A stretch of 64,000 nucleotides of DNA from Bosea sp. RAC05 (GTDB lineage Bacteria > Pseudomonadota > Alphaproteobacteria > Rhizobiales > Beijerinckiaceae), in NCBI RefSeq assembly GCF_001713455.1, contig NZ_CP016464.1:4847383-4911382 (forward strand), given 5' to 3'. The notes beneath the pieces were generated by a model. The model worked only from the letters and a program-made list of their open reading frames with translations. It searched no databases and was not told the DNA's origin. Positions 50,039 through 58,491 of this stretch are shown here, one piece after another. Position numbers and translations under genes: made by a program. How positions within the stretch are numbered: position 1 is the first letter of the stretch; each line of letters starts with the position of its first letter.

Positions 50039-51193
50039 TCAGCCGTGCCCGGCCTTCAGCGCCTGGTCGAGATCGCCATAGAGATCCTCGAGATCCTCGA
50101 TGCCGGTCGAGAGGCGCAGCAGGTCCGGCGGGCAGGGGGAGCCCGCGCCCTCGATCGAGGCGCGATGCTCGATCAGGCTCTCGACGCCGCCGAGCGAGGT
50201 GGCGCGCTTGTACAGCTCGACATGCGCGGCCGCCTTCACCGCCGCCGCCTCGCCGCCGACCACCTGCACCGAGAGCATGTAGCCGAAGCCGCCTTCCATC
50301 TGGCGCGCGGCGATGTCGTGGCCGGGATGCTGCGGCAGGCCGGGATAGAGCACGCGCGCCACCAGCGGATGGGCCGAAAGGCGCTGCGCCAGCGCCATCG
50401 CCGAGGCGCTCTGGCGCTCCTGCCGGACATGCAGCGTGCGCATGCCGCGCATCAGCAGATAGGCCTCGAACGGGCCCAGAATCCCGCCCTGGCCCTTGCG
50501 CACGGTCTTGATGCGGTTCCAGAACTCGTCGTCCTCGCGGGCGCAGAGCGCGCCGGCGACCACGTCGGAATGGCCGTTCAGCACCTTGGTCGCGGCATGC
50601 ATGACGATGTCGGCGCCGAGCTGCAGTGGGCGCGTATGCACCGGCGAGGCACAGGTCGAATCGACCGCGAGCTTGGCACCGGCCTTGTGGGCGATCTCGG
50701 CGGCGGCCGCAATGTCGGTGATCGTCCAGAGCGGGTTCGACGGCGTTTCGGCCCAGACCAGCTTGGTCTTGCCGGGCTTCACGGCGGCGGCGAGCGCGGC
50801 GAGATCGTCGGTCTCGACGAAGTCGATGACGAGGCCCCAGCGCGTCGCCTCCGTCAGCAGCCAGGAGCGCAGCGCCCAGTACATCACCTTGGAGGCGACG
50901 ACATGATCACCCGGCGAGAGCGCCTGGAACACGGCGGTCGCCGCCGCCATGCCCGAGCCGAACAGCAGTGCGCCGGCCTTGGCCTGCTCCAGCATCGCGA
51001 GCACGCTCTCGGCCTCGCGCGTCGTCTCGTTGTCGGGCCGGCCATAGATGAAGCCGCCGGAATAGCCGTTGTCCTCGTCGCGGATATAGGTCGTCGAGAC
51101 ATGGATCGGCGGCACCACGCCCTTGGTCAGCGGGTCGATCTTGCCCATGGCCTGCGCGGCGAGGGAGCGGGGGTGAAGCGGGCGCTGAGGCAT
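50039..51193 (-). CDS. metC: Cys/Met-metabolism PLP-dependent lyase (cystathionine beta-lyase type)
   Basis: A 384-residue enzyme of the trans-sulfuration family. PLP is held by the lysine in HAATKVLNGHSDV, with the phosphate cup at LLFGSGMAAATAVF and the tyrosine/arginine loop at YGRPDNETTREAE. It could act as cystathionine beta-lyase or gamma-synthase; the ATKVLNGHSD version with GGVESLIEHRA is common to both. I use ATG 51193; the frame also offers a TTG seven codons upstream. The cysteine dioxygenase gene is nearby but not in the same operon. Confidence 0.85.
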   Translation of the reverse strand: MPQRPLHPRSLAAQAMGKIDPLTKGVVPPIHVSTTYIRDEDNGYSGGFIYGRPDNETTREAESVLAMLEQAKAGALLFGSGMAAATAVFQALSPGDHVVASKVMYWALRSWLLTEATRWGLVIDFVETDDLAALAAAVKPGKTKLVWAETPSNPLWTITDIAAAAEIAHKAGAKLAVDSTCASPVHTRPLQLGADIVMHAATKVLNGHSDVVAGALCAREDDEFWNRIKTVRKGQGGILGPFEAYLLMRGMRTLHVRQERQSASAMALAQRLSAHPLVARVLYPGLPQHPGHDIAARQMEGGFGYMLSVQVVGGEAAAVKAAAHVELYKRATSLGGVESLIEHRASIEGAGSPCPPDLLRLSTGIEDLEDLYGDLDQALKAGHG

Positions 51194-51305
51194 GACGATC
51201 CGTGAAAGTTCCAAGAGGGACTAAAAAGGCATCTGGCGCAGGCAACGGCTCCGATGCAAGAGCCGCGACCTTGCCATGGGCGCAGGGCGCCTCCATGTCA
51301 CGATC

Positions 51306-51815
51306 ATGAGCATTTCACCATCTTCGCCTGCGGCCGCGCCGCGCCCGCTCTGGATCGACGCGCTGATCGCGATCGGGCCTGTCGTCGCCATCTCCCTGCT
51401 CGGCAACGCCGTCACCATCCCGCAGGTGCTGACCTGGTACCCGACGCTGGCCAAACCGCCCTTCAACCCGCCCAACTGGGTTTTCGGCCCGGTCTGGACG
51501 ATGCTGTTCGCGCTGATGGCCTATGGCGTCTGGCGCATCCTGCGCCTGCCCGCCGGGACACCGGGGCGGACGAGGGCGCTCACCGTCTACCATCTCCAGC
51601 TCGCACTGAACCTCGCCTGGTCCTGCGTCTTCTTCGGCCTGAACAGTCCGCTCGGCGGGATCCTCGTGATCCTGCCTTTCCTCGGGCTGATCCTCTGGAT
51701 GATCGCGCTCTTCGCCCCGCTGGACCGGCTCGCAGCCCATCTGCAGTGGCCCTATGTCGCCTGGGTCTCCTTCGCGACGCTGCTCAACGTCTCGATCTGG
51801 TGGCTGAACCGCTAG
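51306..51815 (+). CDS. tspO: TspO/MBR family membrane protein
   Basis: A 169-residue five-span protein. WYPTLAKPPFNPPNWVFGPV (residues about 44-63) is the tryptophan-rich family signature, and LQLALNLAWSCVFFG (residues about 98-112) the fourth. TspO proteins bind porphyrins and respond to light, oxygen or stress. The start is uncertain: ATG 51306 gives a normal length, ATG 51276 would add ten residues, and neither has a clear ribosome site. Confidence 0.88.
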   Translation: MSISPSSPAAAPRPLWIDALIAIGPVVAISLLGNAVTIPQVLTWYPTLAKPPFNPPNWVFGPVWTMLFALMAYGVWRILRLPAGTPGRTRALTVYHLQLALNLAWSCVFFGLNSPLGGILVILPFLGLILWMIALFAPLDRLAAHLQWPYVAWVSFATLLNVSIWWLNR

Positions 51816-51822
51816 AGGCCGC

Positions 51823-52197
51823 TCAGCCGATCGAACGCTCGATCACGTTCAGCACGGCGGTGCGCAGCTCGGCGATGGTGAAGGGCTTGGTCATCACCTC
51901 GGAGACGATCGCGTCGAGGCTGCGGGCCCGCTCGCGCTGCTCGGCATAGCCCGTCATCAGCATGATCGGCAGGTCCGGAAAGGCCTGCTTGGCGGCCAGC
52001 GCCAGCGCGATGCCGTCCATCAGCGGCATGCGGATATCGGTCAGCAGCAGGTCGAAATGCCCGCCTTCGGCCATCAGCGTGTCGAGCGCCTCGGCGCCGT
52101 CGGCGGCAGTCAGGCAGGAATGGCCGTCCATGGTCAGGCCGCGCGCCACCAGGGTCCGCAGCGGCTCCTCGTCATCGACCACCAGAATGCGCGACAT
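51823..52197 (-). CDS. cpdR: Single-domain response regulator CpdR
   Basis: A 124-residue receiver protein. Acidic pocket residues are in VVDDEE, the phospho-acceptor Asp is in LLLTDIRMP, and the switch Thr and Lys are in LMTGYAEQRERA and VMTKPFT. The GYAEQRERA segment is typical of CpdR, which primes the ClpXP protease for cell-cycle proteolysis. It is three bases after hpt, its common neighbour in Alphaproteobacteria. Confidence 0.88.
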   Translation of the reverse strand: MSRILVVDDEEPLRTLVARGLTMDGHSCLTAADGAEALDTLMAEGGHFDLLLTDIRMPLMDGIALALAAKQAFPDLPIMLMTGYAEQRERARSLDAIVSEVMTKPFTIAELRTAVLNVIERSIG

Positions 52198-52200
52198 GGC

Positions 52201-52761
52201 TCAGATCCCCGGCAGGCCGGCCTGGTCGGCCGTCTCGATGACGCCGACGAAAGGCAATTGCCGGTAGGAATGGGCAACATCCATGCCATAGCCGACGACG
52301 AAATAGTCGGGGCATTCGAAGCCCACATGATCCGCCACGATGTTGACCGCGCGCTTGCCCGGCTTTTCCAGCAGCACGACGGAGGAGACCTTCGCGGCGC
52401 CACGCGCCGCCAGGAGATCCTTGGCGAAGGCCAGCGTCCGGCCCGATTCCAGGATGTCGTCGACGAGCAGCACCTGGCGGCCGCGGACATCGCTCTGCAC
52501 GTCCCGGAGGATCTCGACCTGGCCGGAGGAGACGGTGGCGGCGCGATAGCTCGACAGATGCACGAACTCGACCTGCGGCGCCATGCCGACGCGGTGCATC
52601 GCGCGGATCAGATCGGCCACGAACATGAAGCTGCCCTTCAGGACGGCAACGACGAGCAGATCGGCCGGCGCCGTGGCGGCGATGGCCTTCGCCATCTCCT
52701 CGTTGCGGCGGGCGATCGTCGCCTCGTCGTAAAGCACCCTGATGCGCCGTGGCTCCGACAT
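52201..52761 (-). CDS. hpt: Hypoxanthine phosphoribosyltransferase
   Basis: A 186-residue purine salvage enzyme transferring phosphoribosyl from PRPP to hypoxanthine or guanine. The PRPP loop is VLLVDDILESGRTL, with FVHLSSYRAAT and AVLKGSFMF as the other active-site loops. I start it at ATG 52761 (MSEPRR); seven codons upstream are open. It sits directly upstream of cpdR on the same strand, likely co-transcribed. Confidence 0.93.
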   Translation of the reverse strand: MSEPRRIRVLYDEATIARRNEEMAKAIAATAPADLLVVAVLKGSFMFVADLIRAMHRVGMAPQVEFVHLSSYRAATVSSGQVEILRDVQSDVRGRQVLLVDDILESGRTLAFAKDLLAARGAAKVSSVVLLEKPGKRAVNIVADHVGFECPDYFVVGYGMDVAHSYRQLPFVGVIETADQAGLPGI

Positions 52762-52899
52762 GGTCTGGTCATCCTCTCGCATCGCGCCGGCGCGCAGCGA
52801 GGCAGGCTCCTGCGGACGCGTTTCATGGGGTCTGTCGTCAGAGGTTTAGAGCGGCCGGCGCTGGCTGAACAGGCCCCCGCGCGGAAAGCCGCCCGCAGG

Positions 52900-53673
52900 T
52901 CAGCGACGAGCCTCGCCGGCTTCGGCGGCGGAGGATGAGGCGAAGCGCACCAGGACGGTCTGTCCCGCCGCGGGCGGCGCCGCCAGCCGGGCCCGGAAGC
53001 GGATCAGCTCGGCCGGCTCGAGTTCCTGGCGGGGCGGATCGGTCTTCCAGCTGTAGAGCGTCTGTCCGGCGGCATCCTTGACCGCGACCTCGATCGGCGG
53101 AACCCGGGTCTGGCTGCTGGTGATGTTGGTGACGTCGCCCTCGACGACGAGGAAGCGGCCCGTCGCGTCCTCGACCAGGCCGCTCTCCACGGCGCCCAGC
53201 GTCAGGCCGCGCACATTGATGGGATAGCCGAGCATCTCGAACACATCTGCCAGCTGCGGCGCGATCCGGGCGGCGAGCGTGCGCTGCCAGACCAGCCCGC
53301 CCAGCAGGACGAGGCCGAGGACGGACAGGGACGCGGCCACGACGACGGCGCGGGGCGGCTGCTTGCGGCCTTTCTGCCGTGTTTTGCGGACCGGCCTGGG
53401 GCCGCTGCGCTTGCGCGGTTCGGAATCGGCGGCGGCGTCGATCCCCTCGGCCATCTGCGCCGAGACCTGGGCGGCGATCGCGGCGGCCTGCTCGAGCTCC
53501 TCGTTCAGCAGCGCCTGCGTCTCCTCGGCGCTCGGCACCTCCGGAAGCTCCGGCTCGGGCGCGACATGCCAGAGCGTCTGGCAGCTGGCGCAGCGCACCT
53601 TGCGGCCGTCGGGGCCGAGCTTGGCGCCGTCGAGTTCATAGCGGCTGGCGCAGGAGGGGCAGACGATCAGCAT
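52900..53673 (-). CDS. Zinc-ribbon (MJ0042) membrane protein with DUF3426-like domain
   Basis: A 257-residue protein. The N-terminus has two Cys pairs, CPSC at residues 5-8 and CASC, spaced as in the MJ0042 zinc ribbon (YELDGAKLGPDGRKVRC lies between). An acidic/basic low-complexity stretch leads to one membrane span (residues about 110-130), and the C-terminal domain with VEGDVTNITSSQTRVPPIEV resembles DUF3426. It is divergent from ftsE. The role is unknown; the zinc ribbon probably binds a cytosolic partner. Confidence 0.85.
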   Translation of the reverse strand: MLIVCPSCASRYELDGAKLGPDGRKVRCASCQTLWHVAPEPELPEVPSAEETQALLNEELEQAAAIAAQVSAQMAEGIDAAADSEPRKRSGPRPVRKTRQKGRKQPPRAVVVAASLSVLGLVLLGGLVWQRTLAARIAPQLADVFEMLGYPINVRGLTLGAVESGLVEDATGRFLVVEGDVTNITSSQTRVPPIEVAVKDAAGQTLYSWKTDPPRQELEPAELIRFRARLAAPPAAGQTVLVRFASSSAAEAGEARR

Positions 53674-53868
53674 GGCGGCGGCCGGCGGTTCCCTGCGGTT
53701 CGAGACCGCGCCCGTCTTCGCGGGGCGCCCAACCATTGGCGGCGGCCATGGTTAACGTCGCGTGAAGAACTCTCCGCCATGGTCGCACCGGGACGGCCTT
53801 CGGCACCATGCGGCAAGAGGTGTAGGATCGGCTGCAGAGATTCGCGGCCTGGCGCAGGGACATTTGGA

Positions 53869-54528
53869 TTGGTTCGCTTCGAGAATGTCGGCCTGCGATA
53901 CGGCATGGGCCCGGAGGTGCTGAAGGACATCAACTTCAGCATCGCGCCGCGTTCGTTCCAGTATCTCACCGGCCCCTCGGGCGCCGGCAAGACCACCCTG
54001 ATGCGCCTCGTCCTGATGGCCCTGCAGCCGACGCGCGGCCTCGTGCACCTCTTCGGCCAGGACGTCTCGCGGCTCGATGCCGCGACGCTGACCGCCTTCC
54101 GGCGCCGCATGGGCGTCGTCTTCCAGGATTTCCGCCTGCTCGACCATCTCACCCTCTACGAGAACGTCGCGCTGCCGCTGCGCGTGCTCGGCAAGGAGGA
54201 GGCGAGCTACCGCGCCGAGGTCGTCGAGCTGCTGCGCTGGGTCGGGCTGGGCGAGCGCATGCACGCCGTCCCGCCCGTCCTTTCCGGCGGCGAGAAGCAG
54301 CGCGCGGCGATCGCGCGCGCCTTGATCGGCCGCCCCGAACTGGTGCTGGCGGACGAGCCGACGGGCAATGTCGATCCCGCGCTCGGGCGGCGGCTGCTGC
54401 GCCTGTTCATGGAGCTGCAGTCGCTCGGCACCGCCGTGGTGATCGCGACCCATGATCTCGGCCTGATGGAGCTCTACGACGCACCGCGCCTGGTCCTGGC
54501 CGACGGACATCTGCACGTCGATGCCTGA
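53869..54528 (+). CDS. ftsE: Cell division ATP-binding protein FtsE
   Basis: A 219-residue ATPase of the FtsEX complex that activates peptidoglycan hydrolases at the septum. It has Walker A GPSGAGKTT, signature VLSGGEKQRAAIARA and Walker B VLADEPTGNVD. The start is TTG 53869, eight bases after AGGGA; upstream frame lacks support and overlaps the divergent gene. FtsX begins inside its last codons (overlap 54521-54528), so the two are coupled. Confidence 0.95.
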   Translation: MVRFENVGLRYGMGPEVLKDINFSIAPRSFQYLTGPSGAGKTTLMRLVLMALQPTRGLVHLFGQDVSRLDAATLTAFRRRMGVVFQDFRLLDHLTLYENVALPLRVLGKEEASYRAEVVELLRWVGLGERMHAVPPVLSGGEKQRAAIARALIGRPELVLADEPTGNVDPALGRRLLRLFMELQSLGTAVVIATHDLGLMELYDAPRLVLADGHLHVDA

Positions 54529-55486
54529 CGCCGCCCATGACCTCGATCGCGACGAGCGGCCGCTGCCGAGCAATCTGCGGCGCGACCAGCCGCTCGTGCC
54601 GATCGACAATGTCGCCGGCCGGGCGCTGATGGCGGTGATCGCGATCCTGACCTTCCTCGCGGCGCTGAGCGCCGGCGCCGCCGTGCTCGCCGCGCGCGCC
54701 TCGGAGCAGTGGCGCGGCGCCGTCGCCAACGAGATGACGATCCAGATCCGCCCTGATTCGCGGCGCGACATCGAGGCCGACATCGCCCGCGCCGCGACCA
54801 TGGCGCGCACCGTTCAAGGCATCACCGCCGTGCAGCCGGTGCCGCGCAGCGAATCGGACAAGCTGCTGGAGCCCTGGCTCGGCACCGGGCTGGACCTGGT
54901 CGAGCTGCCCGTGCCGCGGCTGATCGTGCTGAAGCTGCAATCGGGCGCCGGCCCGGATCTTGCTGCCTTCCGCGAGGCGCTGCGGCGCGAGGTTCCCACC
55001 GCGATCCTCGACGACCACCGCCTCTGGATCCGCAGGCTCTCGACCATGGCGAGCACGATCATCCTCTCGGGCGCGGCCGTAGTCCTCCTCGTCCTGGCCG
55101 CCGCCGCCCTGGCGGTGGCCTTCGCCACCCGCGGCGCCATGGCCGGCAGCCGCGACAGCGTCGAGGTGCTGCATCTGGTCGGCGCCGACGATGATTTCAT
55201 CGCGCGGGAGTTCCAGAGCCGCTTTGTCCGGCTGGGCCTGCGCGGCGGCACCATCGGGGGCATCGGGGCCATTCTCGTCATCGCGCTGCTCGGCTTCCTC
55301 TCGTCGCGCCTCGGCGCTGCGCCCGAGGCCGAACAGCTTCAGGCCATGTTCGGCGCCTTCGAGATCGGCTGGGCCGGCTATGGCGCGGTCATCCTCGTCG
55401 CCATGGTCGTCGCCGCGATCTCAGGCCTCGTCTCGCGCATCACCGTCCGGCACCATCTGCGCGCCCTGGCGGGAGGCGCGCCGTGA
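54521..55486 (+). CDS. ftsX: Cell division protein FtsX
   Basis: A 321-residue permease-like protein with four spans: residues about 33-53, then after a periplasmic domain at about 185-205, 245-265 and 285-305. The periplasmic domain recruits peptidoglycan hydrolase partners. It overlaps ftsE by eight bases. The alphaproteobacterial form has a long N-terminal cytosolic arm, as seen here. Confidence 0.94.
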   Translation: MPDAAHDLDRDERPLPSNLRRDQPLVPIDNVAGRALMAVIAILTFLAALSAGAAVLAARASEQWRGAVANEMTIQIRPDSRRDIEADIARAATMARTVQGITAVQPVPRSESDKLLEPWLGTGLDLVELPVPRLIVLKLQSGAGPDLAAFREALRREVPTAILDDHRLWIRRLSTMASTIILSGAAVVLLVLAAAALAVAFATRGAMAGSRDSVEVLHLVGADDDFIAREFQSRFVRLGLRGGTIGGIGAILVIALLGFLSSRLGAAPEAEQLQAMFGAFEIGWAGYGAVILVAMVVAAISGLVSRITVRHHLRALAGGAP

Positions 55487-55574
55487 GGGGCCGCCGGCGA
55501 TGCGAGGGGTCGGGCCGCGCCATGCGAGGCCCTGCCGCTCTTATGCCCGATTGCCGCGATAGGTTCTCTTCACG

Positions 55575-56372
55575 ATGGCGATGACCGGTCTCAGGCAGGA
55601 GCCGCAGGCCCGTGCAGCGGGCTCGCTCGCGCCCCGCTCCACGGGCAGGGGGGTGAAGGTCCGGCGCGTGATCGCTCTGGCGGCGCTGGCCCTGTGCCTC
55701 GCCTTCGGACTGGCGCTGCTGCTCGGCTATGTCCGCTTCGCCTCCGCCATCGCCAGCCACGAGCCCGTCGCCGTCCCGCGCACGGACGCCATCGTCGTGG
55801 TCACCGGCGGTTCGCAGCGCGTCGGCGATGCGATCGGCCTGCTCGGCGCCGAGCGCGGCGCGCGCCTGCTGATCAGCGGCGTCAACGAGAAGACCGGCCG
55901 CGAGGAGCTGGCCAAGCTCAACCCCTCGGCCCGCGAACTGCTCACCTGCTGCGTCGATCTCGACTATCGCGCCCGCAACACCATCGGCAACGCCATCGAG
56001 GCGCGCCGCTGGGTGCGCAGCCACGGTTTCCGCTCGCTGCTGGTGGTGACCTCGAACTACCACATGCCCCGGACCATCGCCGAGTTTTCCCATGCCATGC
56101 CGGGGCTCAGGCTGGTGCCGCACCCGGTCGTGACCGACCAGATCGACACCACCGGCTGGTGGCATCGCTGGAGTGCGATCCGCGTTCTCCTGCCCGAATA
56201 TGCGAAATACCTGGCGGCGCGCCTGCGCAGCGCCGTCGAGACCGATCCCGAAACCTCGCGCCTCTCGGTGATCATCGGCGGCCGCAAGCCGGTCTCCTCC
56301 AAGCCCGCAGAGCTGATGGGCCCGGAGCATGAAAGACGCAGCCAGCTGAAAAACGGCCATCATGACGGCTGA
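55575..56372 (+). CDS. YdcF-like DUF218 domain protein
   Basis: A 265-residue protein with an N-terminal membrane anchor (residues about 33-53) and a DUF218 domain. The domain has TDAIVVVTGGSQRVGDAIGL at its start and RARNTIGNAIEARRWV, plus VVTSNYHMPRTI, as the conserved core. The family is implicated in envelope or vancomycin-sensitivity functions (SanA, ElyC); the substrate is unknown. It follows ftsX and precedes plsC in the same direction. Confidence 0.88.
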   Translation: MAMTGLRQEPQARAAGSLAPRSTGRGVKVRRVIALAALALCLAFGLALLLGYVRFASAIASHEPVAVPRTDAIVVVTGGSQRVGDAIGLLGAERGARLLISGVNEKTGREELAKLNPSARELLTCCVDLDYRARNTIGNAIEARRWVRSHGFRSLLVVTSNYHMPRTIAEFSHAMPGLRLVPHPVVTDQIDTTGWWHRWSAIRVLLPEYAKYLAARLRSAVETDPETSRLSVIIGGRKPVSSKPAELMGPEHERRSQLKNGHHDG

Positions 56373-56422
56373 AGGCAGCCGCCGCGCTTGACGGCGGCGG
56401 GGCTGCGGGGTCTTTGCGCGCC

Positions 56423-57208
56423 ATGCTCGTCCTGCGCTCGCTTCTCTTCAACGTCCTCTTCTATCTGAACCTCGTCGTGTGGCTGATCGTCGCCGCGATG
56501 CCGGCCCTGCTGCTGCCGAAGAGGATGCTGCTCGCCGTCGCCGTGGCCTGGGCCCACAGCTCCCTCTGGCTGATGAAGGTCGTCGCCGGCACCGAATACG
56601 AGATCGTCGGGCGCGAGAACATTCCCTCCGGCGGCATGATCGTCGCCTCCAAGCACCAGTCCTTCCTCGAGACCTTCGCGCTCGTCACCGTCTTCCACGA
56701 CCCGGTCTTCATCCTGAAGCGCGAGCTGACCTGGATTCCGCTGTTCGGCTGGTGCCTGATCAAGATGCGGATGATCCCGGTCGACCGAGGCGGGAAGGCC
56801 CGCGCGCTCGCCCAGGTGACGAAGCGCGCCAAGACGGAGCTGCGCGAGAACGGCCGCCAGCTCCTGATCTTCCCCGAGGGCACCCGCCGCGCGCCCGGCG
56901 CCCCGCCGGCCTACAAGTTCGGCGTCGCCCATATCTATGGCGAGCTCGGGCTGCCCTGCGTGCCCGTCGCGCTCAATTCGGGGCTGTACTGGCCGCGGCG
57001 CAAATTCCTGCGGCGGCCCGGCACCATCCGCATCGAGATCCTGCCGCCGATCGCGCCGGGCCTCGACAAGGCCGTCTTCCACGCCCTGTTGCAGGAGCGG
57101 ATCGAAACCACCAGCGACCGGCTTCTGGCGCTCGGCCGGGCCGAACTCGCCGCGCTCGGGCTCGATCCGCTGGCGACGACTGCTGACACCCCGCGGCAGC
57201 AGAGCTGA
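56423..57208 (+). CDS. plsC: 1-acyl-sn-glycerol-3-phosphate acyltransferase (PlsC type)
   Basis: A 261-residue membrane-bound acyltransferase making phosphatidic acid from lysophosphatidic acid. Motif I reads KHQSFLETF, an H-x4-E variant of the canonical H-x4-D, and motif III is FPEGTR. A hydrophobic N-terminal span is at residues about 8-28. I use ATG 56423; a TTG three codons upstream is the alternative. It is preceded by the YdcF gene. Confidence 0.9.
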   Translation: MLVLRSLLFNVLFYLNLVVWLIVAAMPALLLPKRMLLAVAVAWAHSSLWLMKVVAGTEYEIVGRENIPSGGMIVASKHQSFLETFALVTVFHDPVFILKRELTWIPLFGWCLIKMRMIPVDRGGKARALAQVTKRAKTELRENGRQLLIFPEGTRRAPGAPPAYKFGVAHIYGELGLPCVPVALNSGLYWPRRKFLRRPGTIRIEILPPIAPGLDKAVFHALLQERIETTSDRLLALGRAELAALGLDPLATTADTPRQQS

Positions 57209-57263
57209 TCCCCGCCCGCGGCACGGCTTGACTTACCACTCTGTCGTTCTCATTTTGTTTTCA

Positions 57264-57278
57264 GAACAAAGGAGGAAC
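57264..57278. promoter_or_regulatory. Candidate LexA box (GAAC-N7-GAAC)
   Basis: GAAC-aaaggag-GAAC matches the alphaproteobacterial LexA pattern exactly (GTTC-N7-GTTC on the other strand). A near match GTTC-N7-GTTT lies at 57246-57260, overlapping the likely -10 region downstream of a TTGACT at 57228-57233. The site overlaps the ribosome-binding region of the gene at 57282. Confidence 0.45.
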
Positions 57279-57281
57279 GAC

Positions 57282-57731
57282 ATGGCCGCCCTCGCCCATC
57301 ACCCGCAGATCCAGCGTCAGCCCCGCCCCCTCCTCGGCGGGCAGCGCCAGCGCGATCTGTTTCTCGTCGACCTGATGGCGGAGGCCCGGCCCGAGATCGT
57401 GCGGGAGCTGCCGATGCGCAGCGCGGCCGCACTCGGCGAGCGCCGCTTCACCGCCTGGCGCGGCCGCTCCGGCCGGCGCTACGTCGCCTCCGTCTTCGCG
57501 GTCGCCGACGAGCACGCGCTCGGCTTCACCGACGCGGTGCTGCTGGCGGTCTCGCCCGACCGGCGCATCCTGGCGGCGCGCGAGAGTGGCCCCTTCGGCA
57601 TCGAGGCGGCGCTGACCCGCTGGCGCGATGCCGTCACCCTGGCCGGGGCGAGCGAGATCCACGTCCATCTGCTCGCCGAGGACGGGATCAGCCGCCGCGC
57701 CGCCCTGCTCGACCTGATGCCGGAGGTTTGA
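57282..57731 (+). CDS. Hypothetical protein, possibly SOS-regulated
   Basis: A 149-residue soluble protein with no recognised domain. GGAGG is placed seven bases before ATG 57282. It has a basic N-terminus (HHPQIQRQPRPLLGGQRQR) and a mixed alpha/beta core (RRYVASVFAVADEHALG, then FTDAVLLAVSPDRRILAARE). LexA-like sites lie directly upstream. I cannot name a function. Confidence 0.72.
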   Translation: MAALAHHPQIQRQPRPLLGGQRQRDLFLVDLMAEARPEIVRELPMRSAAALGERRFTAWRGRSGRRYVASVFAVADEHALGFTDAVLLAVSPDRRILAARESGPFGIEAALTRWRDAVTLAGASEIHVHLLAEDGISRRAALLDLMPEV

Positions 57732-57762
57732 GGCGACGAATAGGCTGGCCGGTCAGGCCCAT

Positions 57763-57787
57763 CGTCATTGCGAGCGCAGCGACGGCT
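57763..57787. repeat. Truncated REP-like element (CGTCATTGCGAG type), copy 3
   Basis: CGTCATTGCGAGCGCAGCGACGG matches the left arm of the copy at 49939 but no right arm follows. It lies 32 bases after the hypothetical gene stop and just before the ChaC gene's end, so it appears to be a half element. Confidence 0.6.
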
Positions 57788-57804
57788 GAGCCGCCCGGGT
57801 GGCC

Positions 57805-58365
57805 CTACAGCTTCGGCCGTGGTGCCGCGCCCGGCGCCAGTGCCTGGGCGAGCCCGGCCAGCACGGGGTCGAAGATGCCCATCTTGCGCAGATGCTCGTC
57901 GGTCAGGAGCACGTAGTCGGGGTTCTCGCCCGAGCTGCCGCGCCCGTGCCGGACGAGTTCGAGCTGCTGCTCGCGCGGCAGGCGCCCGGCATACTGCAGA
58001 TGCTTGCGATCGGCGATGTAGACCAGCGCCGTCACGTTGCGCCCGTCCCCCAGCCGCACCGGCAGCCGCCGCTCGAGATAGACCGCGGTCGCCTGCTCGC
58101 GGGCCCGCAGATAGTCCACCGTCTCCTCCGCCCGCGCGGCCGCGACGCGGAAGGCCAGCCCCCGGCAGATGCCGCCGCGGTCGAGCCCGAGCACGAGGCC
58201 GGGTCGATCGGGCGTGCCGCGATGGACATGCGAGAAGATGCACAGCGAGCGGTGATAGCCATGCAGCCGGGCGGGAACACTCTCCTCGAAGGCGAAGCCG
58301 GGCCGCCAGATCAGCGAGCCATAGCCGAAGACCCAGAGCTCCGTCTCTCCCAGCGCGGCCGTCAT
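57805..58365 (-). CDS. chaC: Gamma-glutamylcyclotransferase (ChaC type)
   Basis: A 186-residue enzyme that degrades glutathione to 5-oxoproline and Cys-Gly. FGYGSLIWRPGF near the start (YGSLIW at residues 15-20) is the substrate-binding loop. The catalytic glutamate is probably in YLRAREQATAVYLERR. I start it at 58365; the open frame extends far upstream and overlaps DUF2125 on the other strand. Confidence 0.9.
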   Translation of the reverse strand: MTAALGETELWVFGYGSLIWRPGFAFEESVPARLHGYHRSLCIFSHVHRGTPDRPGLVLGLDRGGICRGLAFRVAAARAEETVDYLRAREQATAVYLERRLPVRLGDGRNVTALVYIADRKHLQYAGRLPREQQLELVRHGRGSSGENPDYVLLTDEHLRKMGIFDPVLAGLAQALAPGAAPRPKL

Positions 58366-58491
58366 GCCCGTCCCACCCCTCTCGCCATCCCATAATTTGG
58401 CCGCGGCGGCCTGATTGAAAGCCGCACCGGCGACCGATGCCGGCTGGCCTCCGACCACGGGCGGAGCTAACAATCCCGCCGCATCCGCGCA

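Noticed and set aside
57763..57787. Half palindrome considered as an att site
   Set aside because: No integrase or tRNA is nearby and the sequence matches the arm of a dispersed REP-like element.
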